A model generated the notes under the pieces. That model was given only the letters and a program-made list of their open reading frames with translations. It was not told where the DNA came from and searched no databases. The translations under genes were made by a program, and so were the position numbers. From Paraburkholderia agricolaris (lineage in GTDB: Bacteria > Pseudomonadota > Gammaproteobacteria > Burkholderiales > Burkholderiaceae), in NCBI RefSeq assembly GCF_009455635.1, contig NZ_QPER01000001.1, forward strand, positions 2,728,001 through 2,792,000: DNA of 64,000 nt, given 5' to 3'. This document shows, piece after piece, positions 43,527-51,926 of this stretch (the first letter of the stretch is position 1; every line of letters starts with the position of its first letter).

Positions 43527-43537
43527 CGCCATCCCCG

Positions 43538-44974
43538 TCAGATGCCGATCTGGCTGACGAACTTCGGTTGCAGATAGGCATCGAGCCCTTCGCTGCCGCC
43601 CTCGCTGCCGTACCCGCTGTCCTTCCAGCCGCCAAACGGCGTTTCCGGCGCGGCGAGGCCAAAGTGGTTGATCGACACCATGCCGCACTCGAGATCGTCC
43701 GCGAGACGCGTGGCCGTGGCGATCGAGCGCGTGAACGCGAATGCGGCGAGCCCGTACGGCAACGCGTTGGCGCGCGCGATGACTTCGTCGAGTGTGTCGA
43801 AACGCAGCACCGTCGCGATCGGGCCGAACGGCTCATCGCGCATCACGCGCGCGTGGTCGGGCACGTCGACGAGCACGGTCGGCTGGAAGAAGAAACCGTC
43901 TGTGCCCGCGACGCGCTCGCCGCCCACCTGCACCGTCGCCCCGCATTCGCGCGCGTCGGCGACGAACCCGGCCATGGCGTCGACACGGCGTGCGTGCGCG
44001 AGCGGGCCCATTTGCGTCTCAGCCGCCGCGCCCGCGCCGACCACGAGCCGCGCGGCCTGGCTTGCGAACGCGCTGACGAACGCGTCGTAGGCACTGGACT
44101 GCACGAAGAAACGCGTCGGCGACGCGCACACCTGGCCCGCATTGCGGAACTTCAGGCTCGCGCCGAGCGCGGCTGCCGCCGCGATGTCCGCGTCGTCGCA
44201 GACAATGAACGGCGCGTGGCCGCCCAGTTCCAGGGTACAGCGCTTCAGGTGCTGCGCGGCGAACGCGCCGAGCGAACGGCCAACCGGCACCGAGCCCGTG
44301 AACGACACCTTGCGGATCACCTCTGAGCGAATCAGGAACGACGAGACCTCGGCCGGCACGCCGAACAGCAGGTTCAACACGCCGGCAGGCACACCCGCGT
44401 CCTGAAACGCGCGGCACATTTCGATGCAGGACGAGGGCGTTTCCTCCGGTCCCTTCGCGATAATCGAGCAGCCGGCCGCCAGCGCACCCGCGATCTTGCG
44501 CACCAGTTGCGAGACCGGAAAGTTCCACGGGCTGAATGCCGCGACCGGCCCGACCGGCTCACGCAGGACGATCTGACGCGCACCGCGCTGGCGCGGCGGG
44601 ATCACCCGGCCATAAGCGCGCCGCCCTTCTTCCGCATACCAGTCGACGTGATCGCCCGCGCCGCCCGCTTCCACCCGCGCCTCGGCAAGCGGCTTGCCCT
44701 GCTCCTTCGTGATCAGTTGCGCGATCGTCTCAGCACGCTCGCGCAGCAGATCGGCGGCCCGGCCCAGCACTTTCGACCGCTCATACGCCGAGGTCTTGCG
44801 CCAGATCTCGAAGCCGCGCTGCGCCGCTTCGAGCGCGAGCGCCATGTCCTGCTCGCTTGCGAGCGTGAGTTCACCCAGTGCGGCGCCGGTCGCGGGGTCG
44901 CGCACCGTTGCCCGCTGCGCATGGGTGCCGGCGCGCCACGCGCCGTCGATCAGCAAAGGAGTATTCAAAATCAT
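43538..44974 (-). CDS. NAD(P)-dependent aldehyde dehydrogenase, succinate-semialdehyde type
   Basis: 478 residues. Catalytic Glu in LELGGHAPFIV and catalytic Cys in FRNAGQVCASPTRFFV, with PWNFPVSQLVRKIAGALAAG for the coenzyme site. The N-R-x-Q-V-C-x-S/A pattern and the EEGRRAYGRVIPP block are typical of GabD-like enzymes. The frame continues upstream, but the ATG at 44974 aligns with the family. It could oxidise succinate semialdehyde from a polyamine/GABA route, or the aldehyde made by the GMC enzyme. It is divergent from the cupin gene. Confidence 0.9.
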   Translation of the reverse strand: MILNTPLLIDGAWRAGTHAQRATVRDPATGAALGELTLASEQDMALALEAAQRGFEIWRKTSAYERSKVLGRAADLLRERAETIAQLITKEQGKPLAEARVEAGGAGDHVDWYAEEGRRAYGRVIPPRQRGARQIVLREPVGPVAAFSPWNFPVSQLVRKIAGALAAGCSIIAKGPEETPSSCIEMCRAFQDAGVPAGVLNLLFGVPAEVSSFLIRSEVIRKVSFTGSVPVGRSLGAFAAQHLKRCTLELGGHAPFIVCDDADIAAAAALGASLKFRNAGQVCASPTRFFVQSSAYDAFVSAFASQAARLVVGAGAAAETQMGPLAHARRVDAMAGFVADARECGATVQVGGERVAGTDGFFFQPTVLVDVPDHARVMRDEPFGPIATVLRFDTLDEVIARANALPYGLAAFAFTRSIATATRLADDLECGMVSINHFGLAAPETPFGGWKDSGYGSEGGSEGLDAYLQPKFVSQIGI

Positions 44975-45034
44975 CTTGCGTCCTGGTTGCGGGGTCTTCC
45001 GACCACCTTTCATTAGCCACTTTGTTTTTTTGAA

Positions 45035-45204
45035 CGAAACTATGTTCTTTTCAACGACACATCCTAGACGTACGATTCGAGCCATGTCAAGCACTTGCCA
45101 CCAGGTGAAAATCCCGACGCCGTTTGCGAACGGTATCGCTTGACCCCGGTAGCCAACGCGATCTACGATTCTTTCCATCGAAAACTTGTTCTTTTAATCG
45201 AAAC
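45035..45204. promoter_or_regulatory. Two related 26-bp motifs in ALDH/cupin divergent promoter
   Basis: CGAAACTATGTTCTTTTCAA at 45035 and CGAAAACTTGTTCTTTTAAT at 45179 share GTTCTTTT in near-identical context, in the same orientation, one near each divergent start. IclR proteins often bind such repeated A+T-rich sites. The two IclR genes nearby are the natural candidates. Confidence 0.45.
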
Positions 45205-45263
45205 ACCGGCAAGCACCAAATTCCGTAGTGCACGCCGCTCCAACTTGCAGGAGACAACCCCTA

Positions 45264-45665
45264 ATGAACTACCAGGATCTGCTTCATAACTGGAACGAGC
45301 TGCCGCGCGAGGTCGTGCGCAAGGGCGTGGAACGCGTGGGCTTCCGCGGCGACGACGTCATGTGCGTGATGAACTGGCTTACGCCCGGGATGCAGGTGTT
45401 CCCGCACAGCCACACGTTCGAGCAACTCGTGCTGATCGTGCAGGGCCGGGTGCGCTTTCATCTCGACGAAGATGTCATTGAAGGCGGTCCCGGCACGATG
45501 ATCCGCATCCCGCCGCACGTCATGCATTACGCGGAACCGATCGGCGACGAAGTCGTGCTGAACCTCGACGTGTTCGCGCCGCTGCGTGAGGATTATCGTC
45601 ATCTGGTCGATTACCAGGCGGACGAGTTTGCAAAGTCGCCCGCGCAGGCGGGGGAATCGGCGTGA
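45264..45665 (+). CDS. Small single-domain cupin protein
   Basis: 133 residues. Cupin motif 1 is VFPHSHTFEQLVLIVQGRV (two His and Glu as metal ligands) and motif 2 IRIPPHVMHYAEP (third His). Such proteins can be isomerases, lyases, dioxygenases or simply ligand-binding. It starts a + strand operon (cupin, HpcH aldolase, DUF6282, IclR, DHOD-like). Its stop overlaps the GTG start of the aldolase gene. Confidence 0.82.
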   Translation: MNYQDLLHNWNELPREVVRKGVERVGFRGDDVMCVMNWLTPGMQVFPHSHTFEQLVLIVQGRVRFHLDEDVIEGGPGTMIRIPPHVMHYAEPIGDEVVLNLDVFAPLREDYRHLVDYQADEFAKSPAQAGESA

Positions 45666-46426
45666 GCGCTGACACGTTCCGCAGCCGCCTGTACGCCGGC
45701 GAGCCCCTCGTCAGTTCGTTCATCAAGACGGGCCACTATCAGCCCGTGGAGGTGGCGGGCACGGCGGGGCTCGACGCGGTGGTCATCGATGCCGAGCATG
45801 CCGCGTTCAGCGCAGGCGATCTCGACGCCTGCCTGATGGCGTGCCGCGCCGCAGGCGTGGCGGGCCTTGTGCGGGTGCCGGACACGCGCCCCGCCACGCT
45901 GCTGCAGGTGCTCGACATGGGCGCCCAAGGCGTCCTCGTGCCGCACGTGAAGAGTGCCGCGCAAGCCGCTGAAATCGTCGCCTGCACGCGTTATGCGCGC
46001 GGCGTGCGCGGCTTCTCGAACTCGGCGCGTGCTGGCGGCTACGGCGCTGTGCCGATGCGCGAGCACATCGCACGGCAAGACGAAACGGTCAGCGTGATCT
46101 GCCAGATCGAGGACGAGGACGCGCTCGCGCATCTCGACGCCATCGCGGCCGTGGACGGCGTCGATTGCCTGTTCGTCGGGCGCGCCGATCTGTCAGTCTC
46201 GCTGCGCACGTTCGATCTCGACGCCCCCGCCGTAGCCCAGGCCACCCGCGCCGCGCTCAGCGCGGCCAGCGGCGCCGGCAAGGCCGGCGGCCTCTTTCTC
46301 GGCGATGTCGCGAGCGTGCCTCAATGGCGCGCCGCGGGCGCCTCTTTTTTTGTCATCGGCTCGGATCAGTCCATGATGCGCGCCGGCTGGCGTCAGGCCG
46401 CACAGGCCGTGCGCGCCGCACTCTGA
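45662..46426 (+). CDS. HpcH/HpaI-family aldolase
   Basis: 254 residues with a GTG start that overlaps the cupin stop. Family blocks are GLDAVVIDAEHAAFS near residue 40, GAQGVLVPHVKSA near 90, VICQIEDEDAL near 145 (metal ligand Glu) and GVDCLFVGRADLSVS near 165 (metal ligand Asp). Class II aldolases of this type split 4-hydroxy-2-oxo acids into pyruvate and an aldehyde. The conserved Arg after the first strand is not obvious here, so activity is likely but not certain. One of the carbon-releasing steps of this operon. Confidence 0.87.
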   Translation: MSADTFRSRLYAGEPLVSSFIKTGHYQPVEVAGTAGLDAVVIDAEHAAFSAGDLDACLMACRAAGVAGLVRVPDTRPATLLQVLDMGAQGVLVPHVKSAAQAAEIVACTRYARGVRGFSNSARAGGYGAVPMREHIARQDETVSVICQIEDEDALAHLDAIAAVDGVDCLFVGRADLSVSLRTFDLDAPAVAQATRAALSAASGAGKAGGLFLGDVASVPQWRAAGASFFVIGSDQSMMRAGWRQAAQAVRAAL

Positions 46427-46437
46427 AAGGAATTCCC

Positions 46438-47370
46438 ATGAACGACACCACACTTGAAATCGACACGACCGAACAGGACGCGCAAATCGACCGCCTCATG
46501 CAAGGTGCGATCGACCTGCATTGCCACAGCGGACCATCCGTGATGGCCCGCTACCTCGATCACATCGAGGCGATCCGCGAAGCCTCCACCGCCGGTCTCA
46601 GGGCCGTGCTGCTGAAGGATCACTACTACTCGTGCACACCGGTTTCGTATCTGCTCAACAAGCATTTCGCCGATTCCGGCGTGCAGGTGCTCTCGGGCGT
46701 GCCGCTTAACAATGCAGTCGGCGGGCTGAACGTGCACGCGGTCGAGCACGGCCTGAAACTCGGCGCGAATCTCGTGTGGATGCCCACGTTCTCGTCGAAG
46801 AACCACATCGAGCACCATCATCAGGACAAGCAGTTTGACCAGAAATTTCCCCAGACGACGCAGCGCATGCTGCAGCCGATTCCGCTCACGGTGCTCGACG
46901 ACAACGGCAAGCTCAAGGATGAAGTGCTGGCGATTCTCGACCTGATTGCCGAAGCGGACGTCGTGCTCTCGGGCGGCCACCTCAACATTGCCGAGATTTT
47001 TCCGCTCTTCGAGGAAGCCCGCAAACGCGGCGTGAAACGCCTGCTCGTGAATCACCCAACCTACGTCGTCGACGCCACGCTCGATCACATGCGCCAACTC
47101 GCGAGCGAAAGCGTTTTCATGGAACACTCGATGTGCATGTGGGTGCCGGGCTCGAAATTCAAGTTCTACGATCCCGATTTCCTCGGTCAGGTGATCGAGG
47201 CAGGCACGGTCGATCTGACGATTCTCGGCTCCGATCTGGGACAGAAAGGCAACCCGACGATCGGCGACGGTTTCCGCAGCGTGATACGCACGGCGCTCGA
47301 CATTGGCTACAGCGAGGCGGACATCCGTAAAATGACGTCAGGCAATGCCGCCCGGCTGATGGGAATCTGA
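46438..47370 (+). CDS. DUF6282 protein, amidohydrolase-superfamily-like
   Basis: 310 residues. AIDLHCHSGPSV near residue 25 has the H-x-H metal pair of amidohydrolases. LVNHPTYVVD and ILGSDLGQKGNP supply further His and Asp ligands, and GHLNIAEIFPLFEEA precedes them. This matches the DUF6282 group, whose reaction is unknown. GAAAGG precedes the ATG at 46438. Lying between an aldolase and a DHOD-like enzyme, it may hydrolyse a cyclic amide, imide or lactone. Confidence 0.78.
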   Translation: MNDTTLEIDTTEQDAQIDRLMQGAIDLHCHSGPSVMARYLDHIEAIREASTAGLRAVLLKDHYYSCTPVSYLLNKHFADSGVQVLSGVPLNNAVGGLNVHAVEHGLKLGANLVWMPTFSSKNHIEHHHQDKQFDQKFPQTTQRMLQPIPLTVLDDNGKLKDEVLAILDLIAEADVVLSGGHLNIAEIFPLFEEARKRGVKRLLVNHPTYVVDATLDHMRQLASESVFMEHSMCMWVPGSKFKFYDPDFLGQVIEAGTVDLTILGSDLGQKGNPTIGDGFRSVIRTALDIGYSEADIRKMTSGNAARLMGI

Positions 47371-47402
47371 ACCGCCCCGGGCCACAACCGGAGAACGAAT
47401 CA

Positions 47403-48251
47403 ATGGCAACACAGAAGGCACGCATTCAGGAAGCAAGTGAAGGTCCGACCGTGCTGGAATCGGTCGGGATCGTATTCAGGCTGCTCGACGAGCTATCGTC
47501 GGCGCGCCGGCCAATGGGGGTTACCGAGCTCGCGCAGATCGTCGAGGAGCCGAAACCGCGCGTGTACCGGCATCTCGCTTCGCTGCGCCAGCTCGGCGTG
47601 GTGGAGCAGGATCCGATCAGCGAGAAATACCGCCTCGGCGCGCGGCTTGTGATTTACGGCGCGGCGGCCAGCGAGCAGTTCGACTTGCGCACGCTCGCCG
47701 ATCCGTATCTCACGCAGATTCGCGACGCGACGGGTCAGACCGCCCTGCTTTCGGTCGCGACGAACGATACGGCGTTGGTCGTTGCGACGGTCGAGTCGAA
47801 GGCGAATGTGTGCATCTCGGTGAAACCCGGCAATCGCGTGCAGCCGTATTGCTCGGCGCAAGGCCGCATCGTGCTCGCGTTCGCCGACGAAGCGAGCCAG
47901 CAGCGTGTGATGCGCCGCAAGATGCTGCCGCTTACGCAGAACACTATGACCGACCCCGTCGAACTCGCCGCGCGCCTGAAACTGATACGCGCGCGTCTTT
48001 ACGACGACGCAGATGGCGAAGTCACGTTCGGCATCAACGCGCTGTGCTGCCCGATCTTCGGCATGAACAACGTGGTGCTGGGAACGATCGGCATCGTCGG
48101 ATCGAGTGGCGAGGTCGTCTCGCCGCCGGACCCGACGATGCTCCAGCATGTCCAGACCGCCGCCGCGGCGCTCAGCGCACGCATGAACGGCGATGCGTAC
48201 GAACACACGCTCGCGGCGCATCGCAAGAAAGGGAACAAACCCAAAGCATGA
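47403..48251 (+). CDS. IclR-family regulator
   Basis: 282 residues. Winged helix: GVTELAQIVEEPKPRVYRHL near residue 40, then LRQLGVVEQDPISEKYRLGA. GGAG precedes the ATG. It lies inside the cupin-aldolase-DUF6282 operon, and its stop overlaps the next start by four bases (ATGA), so it is co-transcribed with enzymes it probably controls. It is related to the IclR at 39553-40368 only at family level. Confidence 0.88.
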   Translation: MATQKARIQEASEGPTVLESVGIVFRLLDELSSARRPMGVTELAQIVEEPKPRVYRHLASLRQLGVVEQDPISEKYRLGARLVIYGAAASEQFDLRTLADPYLTQIRDATGQTALLSVATNDTALVVATVESKANVCISVKPGNRVQPYCSAQGRIVLAFADEASQQRVMRRKMLPLTQNTMTDPVELAARLKLIRARLYDDADGEVTFGINALCCPIFGMNNVVLGTIGIVGSSGEVVSPPDPTMLQHVQTAAAALSARMNGDAYEHTLAAHRKKGNKPKA

Positions 48252-49303
48252 CAACTAACCGACTGGAGAGCCGCGTCGGCGCACTCGTCCTCAAGAACCC
48301 CGTGATCTGCGGCGCGGGCGAACACACGATGACCGCCGATGCGATTCGCGCCGCACTGCGCCACGGCGCGGGCGCGGTCGTCGCCAAATCGACGAACGAA
48401 TCGCAAGCCGCGAAGGATCAGCTCGACCGCACTGATTACGCGCTGCTCGACGGACACTGGAACCCCGTTAAGTGGCATGAAGCGGGCTCGCAGGACGCCA
48501 CGCTCTTCTGTCGCTCGGGCCTCCTGCAACGCAGCTTCGACGGCTGGATCGACGAGCTTGCCGCGCTCGATCGCGAAGCGCGCACAAGTGGCAGCTACGT
48601 GATTCCGAGCCTGATTCTGAGCGATCTCGAACAGTGCGCGCGCTTTGCCGCACAGATCGAACAGGCCGGGTTGCGCGTGCTCGAAGTGAATATCGGCGCG
48701 CCGCACGGCGAGGAAGCGGCGCAAGGCGCGATCCGGCTGGAGCGCGACGCCGAGCGCATTACCCGGATCGTCGCGCGGCTGCGTGCCAGCACGACGCTGC
48801 CGTTATGGATCAAGCTGACCGGCCAGAGCGAAGACGTCACGGGAATCGCGGCTGCCGCGCAGGCGGGCGGTGCGGACGCCGTCATTCTGATGGGCCGCTT
48901 CATGGGTTTCCTGCCCGATCTCGACACGCAACGCCCCGTGCTCGGCACGAACGCCGCAGTCGGCGGCGGCTGGGCACTGCCGCTCACGGCGCGCTGGATC
49001 TCGCTCACGCGCCGCCGCGTGGGCGCGACGTTTCCTCTGATCGCGACGAATGGCGCGCGCAATGGTCTCGATGTCGCGCGCTTTCTGCTGGCCGGCGCGG
49101 CTGCGACCGAAATGACCTCAGCGGTGCTCACCCGCGGCTACGCAGCACTGAGCGAGGCAATCGCCGAACTCGACGCCTACCTCGGCGAGCGCGGACAGTG
49201 TGTCGAGCAGGTACTCGGACTCGCTGCCGATAGCGTCGAAACGTATCAGCAGCAAACAAGCCGCCCGGGGCACTGGACGCAGTTCTCTCCCTCCACCGAC
49301 TGA
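48248..49303 (+). CDS. Dihydroorotate-dehydrogenase-like FMN enzyme
   Basis: 351 residues of a TIM-barrel flavoprotein related to DHOD and the PreA half of dihydropyrimidine dehydrogenase. It has LKNPVICGAGEHT at the start, VLEVNIGAPHGEE where DHOD has E-x-N-x-S-C-P-N, LPLWIKLTGQSEDV (Lys for flavin) and PLIATNGARNGLDVARFLLA in the phosphate-binding part. The catalytic Cys/Ser position reads APHG, unlike canonical DHOD, so orotate chemistry is not implied. It may reduce or oxidise a ring C-C bond. Last enzyme gene of the operon. Confidence 0.8.
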   Translation: MTTNRLESRVGALVLKNPVICGAGEHTMTADAIRAALRHGAGAVVAKSTNESQAAKDQLDRTDYALLDGHWNPVKWHEAGSQDATLFCRSGLLQRSFDGWIDELAALDREARTSGSYVIPSLILSDLEQCARFAAQIEQAGLRVLEVNIGAPHGEEAAQGAIRLERDAERITRIVARLRASTTLPLWIKLTGQSEDVTGIAAAAQAGGADAVILMGRFMGFLPDLDTQRPVLGTNAAVGGGWALPLTARWISLTRRRVGATFPLIATNGARNGLDVARFLLAGAAATEMTSAVLTRGYAALSEAIAELDAYLGERGQCVEQVLGLAADSVETYQQQTSRPGHWTQFSPSTD

Positions 49304-49396
49304 TTCGCCGCTGATCCACGTCATGCCCTTATCCGGGGGCATGACGTGTCTATATATTTCGCATTCCTATACTACTAAAAAGACGCAGGAGACAAC

Positions 49397-50410
49397 TTGA
49401 AACGCTTCGCCCCACTACTTGTGCTGCCAATCCTGGCCGCATCGAGCGCACACGCGCAATCGTCGATCACCATGTACGGCATGGTCGATACCTTCGTTCA
49501 ATACGTGAACACGGGCAACGGTTACACCGCCGCGATGAACAGCAGCGGCCAGTACGGCACGCGCATCGGTTTTCGCGGATCGGAAGACATAGGCGGCGGC
49601 AACAAGATCGACTTCACGCTGGAAAATGGCTTCAACTCGAACGATGGCACGTTCGCCACGCCAGGTTCGATGTTCAACCGCCAGGCATGGGTCGGCGCTT
49701 CGGGAAACTGGGGAAGCGTGCGCGCGGGGCGACAGAATTCATTGCTGTTCCTCAACGAGGGCCGGCTCGACGCATTCGGTGGCGCGACCCAGGCCTCGGG
49801 CATCAATAACCTGAGCGTGTACACCTACCGCACCAGCAACACCGTCTCGTACTTCTCGCCAAAATTCGCCGGTTTTCAGGCGAGTGGCTACCTCGGTCTC
49901 GGCGATGCCGGCGGCTTTCGCTCAGGCGGATCGAACTACCAGTTCGCGCTGACCTATGACAACCGGGCGATCTCGGCGGTGTACACCACGCAGGGCGTTC
50001 GCAATGCCACCGCGACCAGCACCGAACGCGCCACCTTCGCCGGCGGTTCGTACGACTTCGGCGCAGTACGGCTTTATGCGGGTTACGCTTCGGCCAGTTG
50101 GGACGATCTGCGCATCGACATCCGCAGCTACGAAGTCTCGGGGCGCTGGAGCTTCTCGCCGTTCGCCTATGTCGCGCTGGGCTATACCTTCTTGCAGGAC
50201 CGCAACGGCAGCAACGATGCGGCTCAGTACAGCGCGATGCTCAACTACTCGCTATCCAGACGCATGAACATTTACACGGCACTCTCGTGGCTGGACAACC
50301 GAGGCGCCGCACAATATCGTCTGGCTGGCGCAGCCAATGCCGGTCTTGCACTCGCCTACCCGGGCGCGGCTGCCAAGGGCGTGCAGATTGGAATCGTCCA
50401 GGCGTTCTAG
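49397..50410 (+). CDS. Gram-negative general porin (OmpC-like), TTG start
   Basis: 337 residues. It starts with TTG (49397) behind GCAGGAGAC; the signal peptide MKRFAPLLVLPILAASSAHA follows directly, so TTG is the right start. Mature SSITMYGMVDTFVQYVNTG, the constriction-loop segment AGRQNSLLFLNEGRLDAFGG and the C-terminal IVQAF fit the porin family. It shares VQYVNTGNGYTAAM and GAANAGLALAYPGA with the porin at 30285-31301, so they are close paralogues. It lies 93 bases after the DHOD-like gene and ends at a strong hairpin. Confidence 0.92.
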   Translation: MKRFAPLLVLPILAASSAHAQSSITMYGMVDTFVQYVNTGNGYTAAMNSSGQYGTRIGFRGSEDIGGGNKIDFTLENGFNSNDGTFATPGSMFNRQAWVGASGNWGSVRAGRQNSLLFLNEGRLDAFGGATQASGINNLSVYTYRTSNTVSYFSPKFAGFQASGYLGLGDAGGFRSGGSNYQFALTYDNRAISAVYTTQGVRNATATSTERATFAGGSYDFGAVRLYAGYASASWDDLRIDIRSYEVSGRWSFSPFAYVALGYTFLQDRNGSNDAAQYSAMLNYSLSRRMNIYTALSWLDNRGAAQYRLAGAANAGLALAYPGAAAKGVQIGIVQAF

Positions 50411-50426
50411 AGGCGTTCTCAGGATC

Positions 50427-50462
50427 ATGCCGTTCGGCACAGAGGTTTGTGCCGAACGGCAT
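50427..50462 (+). terminator. Long perfect hairpin after the second porin
   Basis: ATGCCGTTCGGCACA at 50427-50441 and TGTGCCGAACGGCAT at 50448-50462 form a perfect 15-bp stem with a six-base loop, 17 bases after the porin stop. There is no long T-run after it, so it may also act as a stabilising or bidirectional element. The carrier gene on the other strand stops at 50499. Confidence 0.65.
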
Positions 50463-50498
50463 CATCCGGACACGGTGCGGCCGCGCTCATCCACGGCT

Positions 50499-51824
50499 TT
50501 ATTTATCCATCGTCGCCAGATACGCCGCACCCTTCGCCTGATCGTAGCGTCCCTCCCATCGGGCGATGACAAGCGGCGCAATCGTGTTACCCAGCACGTT
50601 CAGCGCGGAGCGGCCCATATCCATGAACCGGTCGACACCCGCGATCAACAGCAAGCCCTCAAGCGGCAATCCCGCGCTGGTGAGGGTCGCAAGCATGGTC
50701 ACGAACATCATGCCTGGTACCGCTGCGACGCCTTTGGATGTGACGACCATTGTCAGCGTCAACAGGATCTGCTGCTGCCAGCCCAAATGGATGCCGTACA
50801 ACTGCGCGACGAAAAGCGCGCCGATTCCGAGGTAAATCGCTGCGCCGTCGAGGTTGAACGTATATCCCGCCGGCACGACAAAGGTCGTAATGCTCTCCGG
50901 CACACCGTAGTCTTCCACCTTTCTCATGAGCTGCGGCATAACGGTCGCGGAACTGCAGGTCGAGAACGCGATCAGGAGTTCACTCCTGATCATGCGCAGC
51001 AACACGAAAATGTTGAAACCGAAGATCCGTGCCGTTATTCCAAGAACCACCAGCGCGAACAATGCGATGACCAGATAGGTCACGGCGACAAGCTTCAGCA
51101 GCGGCAGCAGGGAGCCGAACCCGAAACTCGCCACCGTCACAGCAATCAGCGCACACACGCCAATCGGGGCATAGCGCATCACCATGTTGGTGACCTTGTA
51201 CATCGTATCGGCGACACCCTTGAACGTTGAGATCACCGGCTTGCGCAACTCCTCCGGCACCGACTGCAGGCCAAGTCCAAAAATGACGGCAAAGAAAATC
51301 ACCGGCAGCAGGTCACCCTTCGCCATCGAGCTAAAGATGTTCTCCGGAATGATCCCCAGAATGAGCTGCATGAAGCCGTGATGTCCCTGCGCCTGCTGGG
51401 TCATCTGCTGGAGCTTCGACACGTCGACATGTCCAAGTTTTGACATGTCCACGCCCACGCCAGGCTGCAGCACATTACCCGCCGCAAGGCCGATGACGAT
51501 GGCAACGGTCGTGATAACCTCGAAATAGACCAGCGTTTTCAGGCCAATGCGTCCAAGCGATTTACCGTCGCCCACGCCGGCAATCCCCACCACGATGCTG
51601 GTGAAAACCAGAGGAACGACAATCATCTTGATGAGCTTGATGAAAATGTCCCCTGCCGGCTGCAATAAACCGCTAACCATCGACTCCCGGAGCTCGGGAT
51701 TGAAATTGAGTACGATCCCGATGGCGATACCCACTACCAGTCCAATCACAATCTGCCAGGCGAAACCTAATCGTGGTTTGCTGCGCGCTGGCTGAACGCG
51801 CCGGTGTTCGGCGATGGTGTCCAT
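50499..51824 (-). CDS. Dicarboxylate/amino acid:cation symporter (DctA/GltP family)
   Basis: 441 residues of the DAACS family. FSTCSSATVMPQLMRKV is the serine-rich hairpin loop, FNLDGAAIYLGIGALFVAQ the N-x-D-G-x helix that binds cation and substrate, and LTLTMVVTSKGVAAVPGMMF the second hairpin. The C-terminal VDRFMDMGRSALNVLGNTIA carries the Asp and Asn for substrate carboxylate and amino groups; the residue combination RSALNVLGN is closer to GltP-type amino acid carriers than to DctA. AGGAGACAGC precedes the ATG. First in line with a Glu/Asp-binding protein and an aminotransferase. Confidence 0.88.
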   Translation of the reverse strand: MDTIAEHRRVQPARSKPRLGFAWQIVIGLVVGIAIGIVLNFNPELRESMVSGLLQPAGDIFIKLIKMIVVPLVFTSIVVGIAGVGDGKSLGRIGLKTLVYFEVITTVAIVIGLAAGNVLQPGVGVDMSKLGHVDVSKLQQMTQQAQGHHGFMQLILGIIPENIFSSMAKGDLLPVIFFAVIFGLGLQSVPEELRKPVISTFKGVADTMYKVTNMVMRYAPIGVCALIAVTVASFGFGSLLPLLKLVAVTYLVIALFALVVLGITARIFGFNIFVLLRMIRSELLIAFSTCSSATVMPQLMRKVEDYGVPESITTFVVPAGYTFNLDGAAIYLGIGALFVAQLYGIHLGWQQQILLTLTMVVTSKGVAAVPGMMFVTMLATLTSAGLPLEGLLLIAGVDRFMDMGRSALNVLGNTIAPLVIARWEGRYDQAKGAAYLATMDK

Positions 51825-51926
51825 GCTGTCTCCTGACTGAAGGCGCCGGACTTCGACGCAGGTGTACCGGTTATTCCCGATCACAAAAGAAGAAACGCGG
51901 AATGCCGGCGCTGAACGCCTGCACCG

